A DNA stretch of 7,834 bases, from assembly GCA_021779005.1 (NCBI GenBank), contig JAJYBN010000007.1, positions 1 to 7,834 of the forward strand, given 5' to 3'. A model generated the notes under the pieces. The model made no database searches, had not been told where the DNA came from, and worked only from the letters and a program-made list of their open reading frames with translations. Of this stretch, positions 1-6,095 are shown one piece after another. The position numbers and the translations under genes were made by a program. Numbering within the stretch: position 1 is the first letter of the stretch; each line of letters begins with the position of its first letter. The DNA is from Pseudomonadota bacterium (GTDB lineage Bacteria; Pseudomonadota; Gammaproteobacteria; Natronospirales; REEB76).

Positions 1-572
1 GGTTCGATGTGAGCACGCTCAAGGAGCCATACCGCATCGAAGGGAAGAAGACCATGGGCTATGAGCTGGCGGAGCAACTCGATTGGCGATTGCCGGATGT
101 CATCCTCTACCCGACCGGCGGCGGCACCGGGCTCATCGGCATGTGGAAGGCATTCACCGAGATGCAGCAGCTGGGTCTGGTCGGTCCTCAACGGCCGCGC
201 ATGGTGTGCGTGCAGGCGGAAAACTGCGCGCCCATCGTCAAGGCTTTTCACGCGAGCGCGCTGAAGGCGGAGCCCTGGGCCAACGCCAAGACTGTTGCCG
301 ATGGGCTGCGGGTACCGTCCGCCATCGGTGATTTTCTGATGCTGCAAGTCCTGAGAGAGAGCCACGGTACCGGAGTCGCCGTCAGTGATGCCGAGATGAT
401 CGAATATGCCCGTGTCATGGCTGCCGGCAGCGGCGTGTTTCCCGGATTGGAGGGCGCCGCCACCCTCGCAGCCCAGATCAAGTTGCTGGATTCCGGCTGG
501 CTCAAGGGCGATGAGACCGTCGTGCTGTTCAATACCGGCACACCGCTCAAGCACAGCCATCTGTGGACGTAG
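1..572 (+). CDS. thrC: Threonine synthase, C-terminal part (5' end outside window)
   Basis: This is a PLP-dependent enzyme of the fold type II (tryptophan synthase beta) superfamily. Threonine synthase converts O-phosphohomoserine to threonine plus phosphate in the cytoplasm, the last step of threonine biosynthesis. The open frame enters from the left edge (first full codon at 3) and ends with TAG at 570-572, giving 189 codons plus stop. The segment begins FDVSTLKEPYRIEGKKTMGYE, a block typical of threonine synthases. It is followed by LYPTGGGTGLIGMWKAF, whose glycine-rich loop holds the PLP phosphate, and by VQAENCAPIVKAF. The end has the family-like VVLFNTGTPLKHSHLW. The Schiff-base lysine must lie upstream and cannot be checked. 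A GTG at 9 is internal to the conserved block and is not a credible start. A threonine dehydratase-like or other superfamily member is possible but less likely. Confidence 0.87.
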   Translation, partial: FDVSTLKEPYRIEGKKTMGYELAEQLDWRLPDVILYPTGGGTGLIGMWKAFTEMQQLGLVGPQRPRMVCVQAENCAPIVKAFHASALKAEPWANAKTVADGLRVPSAIGDFLMLQVLRESHGTGVAVSDAEMIEYARVMAAGSGVFPGLEGAATLAAQIKLLDSGWLKGDETVVLFNTGTPLKHSHLWT

Positions 573-574
573 CC

Positions 575-612
575 GGCCACTCAGGGCTTCGACAAACTGT
601 GGCTTAATTTTT
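575..612 (+). terminator. Possible weak intrinsic terminator after thrC
   Basis: Just after the thrC stop, GGCCAC (575-580) can pair with GTGGCT (599-604), giving five Watson-Crick pairs plus one G-T wobble around an 18-base loop. A T-rich run, TTAATTTTT (604-612), follows. The large loop and short stem make this weak. It also overlaps the end of the convergent Sel1 gene. It is the only terminator-like structure seen between the two convergent genes. Confidence 0.25.
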
Positions 613-1327
613 CCGCGGACTGGATCTGTTCCTGGGACATACCTTGAGCGATGATCTCCAGAGCATCTTTGGTTTCCAAGCCACCTTTCGTCGCCAGCAA
701 CATCCAGGCATAAGCGGCGACCCTGTCCTGGGCGACGCCTTCGCCATTAAAGTAATTCACAGCAATATTATATTGGGCGGCAGGCAGACCCTGCCGGGCG
801 GCTCTTGCATACCAGTACATCTCCTGCGCCGGATCTTTCTGCACACCCTGACCGGTAAAGTACGTCATACCTAACTGAAATTCGGCATATTTGTTGCCGC
901 GCCTAGCGGCTTGCTCAAACCACTGGTGTGCAATCGTGTAATCCTGCGGCATTCCGCGGCCGTTGAAATACAGGGTCCCCAGGTTGTAAGCCGCAGTATC
1001 CAGACCAGCGTTGGCAGCCTGCCTGTACCAGTAGGCGGCTTTCTCATATTCACCGCGGCTCGCGTACATGACACCGACATTGGATTCGGCTTCCACATCG
1101 CCAAGCTTGGCCAGTTGCAAAGCAGACTGGATTGCGTATCGGGAATATGGACCGGATTCAGCCGGTCGTTCCATGTAATCGGGCGGTGCACGGAAGTGGA
1201 TCACCATGATGCCTGGCGGCAGCAAGTCGGCTACGGCGACACTTCCGCTGGCCATAAACACCAAGCCAATGATCCACGGGAACCTCGATACGATGAGGTG
1301 TATTGGGTGTCCAATGCGATATGTCAT
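581..1327 (-). CDS. Exported Sel1-repeat (SLR/TPR-like) protein
   Basis: The protein has 248 residues. Residues 14-33 form a hydrophobic N-terminal segment ending SVAVA, which is a signal anchor or a signal peptide with a possible cleavage after AVA (33/34). From about residue 78 to 216 there are four Sel1-like repeats of roughly 36 residues, alpha-helical pairs with the usual signatures: AAYNLGTLYFNGRG, AEFQLGMTYFTGQG and AAQYNIAVNYFNGEG, each followed by an AxxWxxxAAxxG helix. The first repeat (residues 78-109) is shortened, with SRGEYEKA in place of the G-x-G loop. Sel1 repeats are protein-interaction scaffolds, so the partner cannot be named. The ATG at 1327 is chosen because AGGAGG (minus strand, 1342-1337) lies 9 bases upstream. 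An ATG in another frame at 1334 is only 2 bases from that site. It is the last gene of the minus-strand run and converges on thrC. Confidence 0.85.
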   Translation of the reverse strand: MTYRIGHPIHLIVSRFPWIIGLVFMASGSVAVADLLPPGIMVIHFRAPPDYMERPAESGPYSRYAIQSALQLAKLGDVEAESNVGVMYASRGEYEKAAYWYRQAANAGLDTAAYNLGTLYFNGRGMPQDYTIAHQWFEQAARRGNKYAEFQLGMTYFTGQGVQKDPAQEMYWYARAARQGLPAAQYNIAVNYFNGEGVAQDRVAAYAWMLLATKGGLETKDALEIIAQGMSQEQIQSAEKLSHSLSKP

Positions 1328-1559
1328 ATATCATGCCCTCCTGATGACAACCCATATCCTTAGATTTGCCATCCAATGCTTTGTTTCCATCCACAGCATA
1401 CATAGTTATAGACCATGTGCTGCGCTCTGCTCAGAGACGAATACGTGCATCCCAGACCGGACTAGAATTTCGGCAGTGGCTCCAGCTCCAGCATTTCCTG
1501 AATGAAATGACTGTCTCTATTTCGATTACAGAATGGACTCCACAAGGATCAATCACCCA
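1328..1559 (-). other. Intergenic region before the Sel1 gene
   Basis: This 232-base gap lies between the DUF5916 gene and the Sel1 gene. Next to the Sel1 start it contains a strong Shine-Dalgarno site (1336-1342). A TATAAC sequence on the minus strand (1410-1405) could be a -10 box, but no convincing -35 element lies at the right distance. A weak 6-bp hairpin, CATTTC/GAAATG (1492-1509), lacks a T-run. No small gene or RNA gene is recognisable. Whether the Sel1 gene has its own promoter or is read through from upstream cannot be decided from sequence. Confidence 0.4.
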
Positions 1560-3755
1560 TCAATAGAATCCCCAAGCCAGTTTAAACACCATGCTATTGC
1601 CGGTAATGGTTTGCTGGCCCTGGAGCAGATTCGGGTTCAATGTCAATCCATGGTTCCATACCACATACAGGATGCGATCCGAATGGATGTTCCATTGCAG
1701 GATGGCGTTCTCTGAAACATTGTGGCTGATATTGTTGTATTGGCTGAGTGTCGAGAGCGTGAGATCAGGCGTGAACGAATAACCGACACTCATCTGTGCA
1801 AAACGCAGGATCCCGTTGCCAGTCGGTGTGTAGATCCAGATGGCTCCAGCCGCGAGGCTGCTGGTGAAATGGCCGCCGGGCGTGGCCAAGGAGAGCTGCG
1901 GCACGATATCATGATAATGTCCGCTGAAAATACCACCGAACTCGCCGCTCATGCTGAAGACCCAGGGGTTCGATTGTGGCGTCGAGAATTGCAGATGCTG
2001 GGTGGTGAAATGGTAAGCGCCATCAGGAATGATGACGCCAGGAAATATTGCATATGGCGTGCTGAGCACTTCGTAGGTTGGCTGTATCCGAGCGCTTACG
2101 TTCCAGCCACTCTGGGTCGTGAAATTGATTGGTGCGAAGGACCAGTCCTGGCTTTGTACCTGGTTGTCCAGACCCGTGACATAGTAGAAATTGCTATCGA
2201 AGTAAAACTGCCGAACCCAGGAAAATAGGCTGTCAGCGGTGGGGCGCGGCTGGTAGGTGACATCCACGTAGGTCTGCTTGGTCCCGGGCCGCTGGATGAA
2301 GCCCAGCGCCGGGTCGAGTGCATCGCCGTAAAAGTTGTAGTTGAAGTCCGCGTACCAGAGATCGTTAGGATACTCGATGTCGAAGCCATAGCCATTGGGT
2401 GTGCCGCTTGGTAGATCATTGCCGGAGGAGTGCGCACCCCAGCCGGAAACATTCAGGTTCTTGTCACCTCCAAACGTAGAGGTGCTCCAGGTGCTGTCGA
2501 AACTCGTCAAGGTGTTATCGGACTGGCCCAGCGGGTCGCCATGCGTGACGAGCATACCTACACGCCACTGGTCATCGATGTTGTAAACAGCACGGCCCGC
2601 GAACAGGTTGGTGCTGTTGGAAAAATCCGTGCTGGCCATCTGTGTATCAAGCAATCCCAGCGTCCAGCCGTCGCTATGGCCGAGAAGTTTCACACCTTCG
2701 TCCAGGGGTACGGGTTCACCATTTATCAAGCCGACACTGCGGGAATAGAATGGAATGAAGTTCTGGCCGAGGTTGTGGCTGAAGGTGAAGATATTGGCGC
2801 CCTCCAGGAAAAATGCGCGGGTTTCCGGAATGGTCTGTGGGTAGGGTGAGGCATTGATCTGCTGCGAGTTCGCCTGGGACTCGGAGAAATCCGTGTGATA
2901 GGTAAAGCGGCCGGCGAGCTCTGGGGTGAAGTTGTACTTGAGATCGAAACCGGTCCAGCTGGCGGTATCGTGTTTGGCGTCGCTGTATTCGCTGACCACG
3001 TAAGGGTCAAATTCCAATCCATTCCCCTGCTGCAGACCCTGGATGCCGGTCAGTGACCCTTCCCACTGCAGGTTCGTCGGCGAAGCGTTGAGATTGATAC
3101 CGGACCAGACGAGGGTGAGCTGGTCACGTGGAATGTAACGGCTGATGTTGAGCCCCCAAACGGCATTCTGGTTGTTGAATTGCAGGCTCTGGGTGTCGAT
3201 GCGGATCTCGGCTGTCCAGCCTGCGCTGGTGTGCTTCACCGCAGCTTCCCAATAGCCGTTCCAACTGTAGTCCACCGTCGGGGTATTACTGTTGGAATTG
3301 TGATAACCGGGCGAGATCAGACCGTCGGCCATGGCACCGCCGGCATTGACCTGGAACACGTAGGCAAGTTTCTTCTGGCTGAAGGTATCCAGCACGATCA
3401 TCACATTGTCGTCGCTTGACTGATCGGCATCGCGTTGCAGGGTGTGTACGACAATTTTCGAGGGATTGGTATCCGTACAGACGATGCCGAAATACAGATG
3501 CCGCTGGCCGCGCAGGATGCGCACAGTCGTCGTGTAGGGGGTCGCTGCGCCAGGATGGGGATTCTGCTGGGTAAGCGTGATTACCGGCGCCGCGCGCCAG
3601 GCAGCCTCATTCATATCGCCATCCAGTACGATGTTGCCAGTCTTGGCTCCGGCGGTAATAACCGGCGTCTGTATCTGCGACGCAGCAGCAAGCGATGCGT
3701 CCGGCAGCAGGGCGCCAATAATCAAAGGCAATACGAGTCGCTTAAGGCCGAACAT
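1560..3755 (-). CDS. CBM9-like / DUF5916 outer-membrane beta-barrel protein
   Basis: The protein has 731 residues and a signal peptide (residues 1 to about 23, KR near the start, hydrophobic core, SLA before AA). Residues 40-235 resemble the carbohydrate-binding family 9-like domain. They show LDGDMNEAAW at 44-53, a DDNVMIVLDTF block at 115-125, YVFQVNAGGAMADG at 132-145 and GWTAEIRI at 179-186. The rest matches the DUF5916 pattern, with ETRAFFLEGANIF at 311-323 and PFYSRSVG at 335-342, followed by many alternating, aromatic-rich strands. The last residues, FKLAWGFY, fit the aromatic C-terminal signal of outer-membrane barrels. The family's function is unknown, and sugar binding by the CBM9-like domain is not shown. 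The ATG at 3755 is supported by GGGGA 5 bases upstream. The gene follows the lipoprotein gene by 131 bases on the same strand, so co-transcription is possible but unproven. Confidence 0.87.
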   Translation of the reverse strand: MFGLKRLVLPLIIGALLPDASLAAASQIQTPVITAGAKTGNIVLDGDMNEAAWRAAPVITLTQQNPHPGAATPYTTTVRILRGQRHLYFGIVCTDTNPSKIVVHTLQRDADQSSDDNVMIVLDTFSQKKLAYVFQVNAGGAMADGLISPGYHNSNSNTPTVDYSWNGYWEAAVKHTSAGWTAEIRIDTQSLQFNNQNAVWGLNISRYIPRDQLTLVWSGINLNASPTNLQWEGSLTGIQGLQQGNGLEFDPYVVSEYSDAKHDTASWTGFDLKYNFTPELAGRFTYHTDFSESQANSQQINASPYPQTIPETRAFFLEGANIFTFSHNLGQNFIPFYSRSVGLINGEPVPLDEGVKLLGHSDGWTLGLLDTQMASTDFSNSTNLFAGRAVYNIDDQWRVGMLVTHGDPLGQSDNTLTSFDSTWSTSTFGGDKNLNVSGWGAHSSGNDLPSGTPNGYGFDIEYPNDLWYADFNYNFYGDALDPALGFIQRPGTKQTYVDVTYQPRPTADSLFSWVRQFYFDSNFYYVTGLDNQVQSQDWSFAPINFTTQSGWNVSARIQPTYEVLSTPYAIFPGVIIPDGAYHFTTQHLQFSTPQSNPWVFSMSGEFGGIFSGHYHDIVPQLSLATPGGHFTSSLAAGAIWIYTPTGNGILRFAQMSVGYSFTPDLTLSTLSQYNNISHNVSENAILQWNIHSDRILYVVWNHGLTLNPNLLQGQQTITGNSMVFKLAWGFY

Positions 3756-3794
3756 TGTGTTCCCCGGTACTGGTAAATCTGATTACGGAAACAG

Positions 3795-3816
3795 ACCGCG
3801 GGTTTAGCTCCGCGGT
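3795..3816 (-). promoter_or_regulatory. GC-rich hairpin between the lipoprotein and DUF5916 genes
   Basis: ACCGCGG (3795-3801) and CCGCGGT (3810-3816) form a perfect 7-bp stem around the 8-base loop GTTTAGCT. The structure starts about 40 bases before the DUF5916 start codon. There is no T-run on either side, so it is a poor classical terminator. It could attenuate read-through from the DUF4097 operon, protect an mRNA end or act as an operator. No obvious sigma70 promoter for the DUF5916 gene was seen in 3756-3886. Confidence 0.4.
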
Positions 3817-3886
3817 TACAGGCGATGCTTAAGGCGGCGAGGTGCAGTGCGGGATGGTCAGGGACATAGGAATTTCGGCCTACATC

Positions 3887-4630
3887 TCAATTGGCCGGAC
3901 ATGCGGGTGATGGCACGCCCGCAGGGGCCGGGCCCTGGAATTTCACGGCCGTGACACCCTCGACAGAGTGGATCACAGCGCTGTCACTCACATAGAGTTC
4001 CCCCGGTCGTTCAAACGTGATGGTGCCATCCACAGTGGCATGCGGGCCGATAATCACTACGGGAATGTTGACCTTCGAATTTTCCTCAGAATCGTGGGTC
4101 GGCTTCCGCGCGGTCAGGTTTCCGTGGATCACGCCGCCGCCGGTGAGCAGTACGCTGCCGTTATAGAAACTCAGATTGCCTTCAAGCTGTGCACCGCACA
4201 GGGCCATGTCGCCATTGACGCTGCCGACATTACCGCTGATAGATGCACCGCTGCCGGCGATGATATCGCCATTCACGGTGGCCATTTTGCCAGCAAGTGT
4301 ATCTTTACCAAGCTTGATTCCACCGTTGACGGTTTGCATGTCTCCGGCATGAACTCCGTCGTCAAGCCGGATATCGCCATTGATGGTAGTGAGATTGCCG
4401 GTGTGGGCGCCGTCGGCCACGTAGATACGGCCGTTGATGGTCCGCAGGCTGCCATCCACGATGGCTCCAGCACCCACATGGATTTCACCATTGATGGTGC
4501 TGCTGCCGCCTGACCAGCGGGCATTGGCCGGTACGTCGATGCTCTGGTTGACATTACAGCTAGCCAGCAACGTCAGCACCGGAAGCAAAATAACCAGGTT
4601 GCGGATTTTCAAGGCGGAATCCTCATTCAT
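3887..4630 (-). CDS. Lipoprotein with bactofilin-like (polymer-forming) solenoid repeats
   Basis: The protein has 247 residues. The N-terminus is a lipoprotein signal peptide: basic KIR at 8-10, a hydrophobic stretch, and lipobox L22-A-S-C25, so Cys25 should be lipidated and anchored in a membrane. Seven repeats follow, with an NG turn at 47, 66, 84, 102, 120, 139 and 157 (spacing 18-19) in the context TINGxI...G. Each repeat is probably one coil of a right-handed beta-solenoid, as in bactofilins. A linker rich in charged residues (about 175-187) separates a second, less regular segment with VIIGPHATVDGTITF and a Pro-rich tail ending PSPACPAN. Classical bactofilins are usually cytosolic, so the lipobox makes this an exported relative. 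The start ATG overlaps the upstream stop as ATGA, implying translational coupling. A TTG at 4612 with a better ribosome-binding site is an alternative start. Confidence 0.83.
   Translation of the reverse strand: MNEDSALKIRNLVILLPVLTLLASCNVNQSIDVPANARWSGGSSTINGEIHVGAGAIVDGSLRTINGRIYVADGAHTGNLTTINGDIRLDDGVHAGDMQTVNGGIKLGKDTLAGKMATVNGDIIAGSGASISGNVGSVNGDMALCGAQLEGNLSFYNGSVLLTGGGVIHGNLTARKPTHDSEENSKVNIPVVIIGPHATVDGTITFERPGELYVSDSAVIHSVEGVTAVKFQGPAPAGVPSPACPAN
4619..4624 (-). promoter_or_regulatory. Ribosome-binding site favouring an alternative TTG start
   Basis: On the minus strand GAGGAT (4624-4619) places GAGG 8 bases before a TTG at 4612-4610. Starting there would give MKIRNLVILL at the N-terminus, a textbook short lipoprotein signal peptide. 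The ATG at 4630 has no clear Shine-Dalgarno site of its own and relies on coupling to the upstream gene. Both starts are in frame and retain the lipobox. Confidence 0.45.
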
Positions 4631-5889
4631 TCATGCGACATATTGATATCACCGCTGCCGGTGGAGATTGTACCTGTGCCTTCGACTTTGCCGAAATCGG
4701 CTACGAATTTTCCATGGTGCATGACCATGTTATGCATGTACGGCAGATTGATATTGACGTCACCGCTGCTTGATGAAGCGTCCAGATGCATGGATAGCCC
4801 GGCCGCGGTCTTGAGGGTGACATCACCAGAACCTGTATCGATGTAGAGCGTGCGCACGGCGGACAGATCACCGGCCAGGGACACGTCACCGGAGCCAGTT
4901 TTGGCCCACACGCTCTCGCCGCCAGTGTAGTGCCTGGCGATCACATCGCCAGAACCGGTATCGGCATGCAATGAACCGTGGGCACCATCCAGCCGTATGT
5001 CACCGGAACCAGTGTTGAGTTTCATCTCGCCTTTGACCTTGGAGAACGTGACGTCGCCCGAGCCGGTATCCGCATACAAAGTCTGGCTATCGGACTCGGC
5101 TACATGTACATCACCGGAGCCGGTCTCGGCATACACCTTGCCGGTGACATGTTCGGCGAACACGTCACCGCTGCCAGTATCGGCAGTGAGATCGCCGGTG
5201 AGAGCCGCCACGTGCACATCACCTGAACCGGTATCCGCTGAAAATAGGCCGTGCATGTCGCTGACGCGCACATCGCCGCTGGTGGTTTTCACCTGCAGAT
5301 CGTTGTTGATGCCGCTGGCTTCTGTAGGGCCCACATAATTGACCACGGCCAGAGACATACCCGTGGGCACCTGCACGACCAGGTCCACATGCAACGGCGT
5401 GCCGCGATCGCTACCGTAGTAAACATGTACTTCTTTGCCCTGATAACTCAGGTTACTGCCGCCACCGTTGACGCAGAACACACCAAAGAAACAGAAATGA
5501 CTGTTGCCACCGGTCTTATCGGCAGTATTGAGATAGTTAAAGCTGGTGGTCTGATCAAGCGGGTAATGCACATGCAGGGTGAAGTTATTGCTGGACTGGC
5601 TGGTGTCGAAGCGCACGCTCTGGGCTAATGCCTGGGCGGCGGCCTGATCTGTGCTGCCCGCCACCACGGTGGCGGTCACCAGAAAGCGGTTACCCTGGGT
5701 CACGCTCAGGTGGCCCGCCAGGTTCTCCAGCGTGAGGCTGGCAATGCCCGCTGGCAACGGTCCGGCGTAGCTCAAGGTCGTCTGGACCGTGACGGTATCG
5801 GCGGCCTGTGCCTGGCCTGCAATCGACAAGGCTGGAACCACCAGGGCAACGGTCATCAGTAAGCATAAGAGGGGCTGGCGGGTTCGCAT
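4627..5889 (-). CDS. DUF4097 family beta-strand repeat protein (putative adhesin-like), exported
   Basis: The protein has 420 residues and a clear signal peptide, with cleavage predicted after AQA (residues 27-29). The first part (about 30-200) is a strand-rich domain containing a Gly-rich, two-cysteine insert (HFCFFGVFCV, 131-140). Residues 200-415 carry eleven SGD[VI] turns. Nine of them read TGSGD[VI], starting at 220, 238, 256, 275, 293, 311, 331, 352 and 410; the others are TTSGDV at 202 and SSSGDV at 373. Spacing is 18-19 residues for the first seven turns, then 20-21, then 37. This is the hallmark of DUF4097 (PF13349, putative adhesin), predicted to fold as a beta-solenoid. With no transmembrane segment after cleavage, it should be periplasmic or secreted. 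It is the first gene of the minus-strand operon, behind a strong promoter (5923-5950). The ATG at 5889 has only a modest AGGTG ribosome site. Its biochemical role is unknown. Confidence 0.85.
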   Translation of the reverse strand: MRTRQPLLCLLMTVALVVPALSIAGQAQAADTVTVQTTLSYAGPLPAGIASLTLENLAGHLSVTQGNRFLVTATVVAGSTDQAAAQALAQSVRFDTSQSSNNFTLHVHYPLDQTTSFNYLNTADKTGGNSHFCFFGVFCVNGGGSNLSYQGKEVHVYYGSDRGTPLHVDLVVQVPTGMSLAVVNYVGPTEASGINNDLQVKTTSGDVRVSDMHGLFSADTGSGDVHVAALTGDLTADTGSGDVFAEHVTGKVYAETGSGDVHVAESDSQTLYADTGSGDVTFSKVKGEMKLNTGSGDIRLDGAHGSLHADTGSGDVIARHYTGGESVWAKTGSGDVSLAGDLSAVRTLYIDTGSGDVTLKTAAGLSMHLDASSSSGDVNINLPYMHNMVMHHGKFVADFGKVEGTGTISTGSGDINMSHE

Positions 5890-5909
5890 GGGACACCTAT
5901 GTATAAATT

Positions 5910-5933
5910 GGTGATGTAATTCACTATAACACC
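5910..5933 (-). promoter_or_regulatory. Candidate operator: imperfect palindrome over the -10 box
   Basis: A 24-base imperfect inverted repeat has outer half-sites GGTG (5910-5913) and CACC (5930-5933). Eight of its twelve base pairs are symmetric. It covers the -10 element and probably the transcription start, where a repressor would block the promoter. A further CACC lies at 5894-5897, and so with GGTG at 5910 forms a second inverted pair. No regulator gene is in the window, so the factor is unknown. GntR-type regulators bind such dyads, but this is only a guess. Confidence 0.45.
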
Positions 5934-5950
5934 TAAACCGAGTTTGTCAA
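5923..5950 (-). promoter_or_regulatory. Sigma70-type promoter of the DUF4097 operon
   Basis: On the minus strand a perfect -35 box, TTGACA (5950-5945), is followed after 16 bases by TATAGT (5928-5923), which matches the -10 consensus at five of six positions. Transcription would start near 5916, giving a leader of roughly 27 bases before the ATG at 5889. This is the best promoter in the window. Confidence 0.75.
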
Positions 5951-6095
5951 GCCGCATCCGGACACTTAAGCTGCGCCTCCGTAATGGTGAGTATCCCGAT
6001 GCACACGACACCCGCGACATTACCAATGGCTTGCGTCCGTCACAGATAACCACCCTGACTTGCTATCAAAAACCGAACCACACCGGAGAATCTTT

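Noticed and set aside
1158..1403. Minus-strand frame overlapping the Sel1 start, with an ATG at 1334
   Set aside because: That ATG is only 2 bases from the AGGAGG, and most of the frame overlaps the Sel1 coding sequence in another frame with no family resemblance.
1492..1509. CATTTC/GAAATG hairpin downstream of the DUF5916 gene as a terminator
   Set aside because: The stem is AT-rich and only 6 bp, with no T-run after it on the minus strand.
3968..4513. Plus-strand open frame of 181 codons opposite the lipoprotein gene
   Set aside because: It is antisense to a gene with a clear lipobox and regular repeats, and its product has no recognisable features.
4780..5240. Regular DNA repeats about 54 bases apart resembling a CRISPR or tandem repeat array
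   Set aside because: The repeats are in phase with the DUF4097 gene and encode TGSGDV turns. They vary at synonymous positions, and the spacers are coding.
4997..5338. Plus-strand open frame encoding repeated SPEPVSA-like units
   Set aside because: It is the antisense shadow of the TGSGDV repeats. It has no ribosome site, and the minus-strand gene has a signal peptide and family match.
5981..6023. GTAATG/CATTAC inverted pair in the divergent intergenic region
   Set aside because: The 6-base arms are 31 bases apart, which is expected by chance in a region of this size.
6060..6069. Extended -10-like TGCTATCAA as the promoter of the BNR gene
   Set aside because: It matches the -10 hexamer at only four of six positions and has no -35 element at 15-19 bases upstream.
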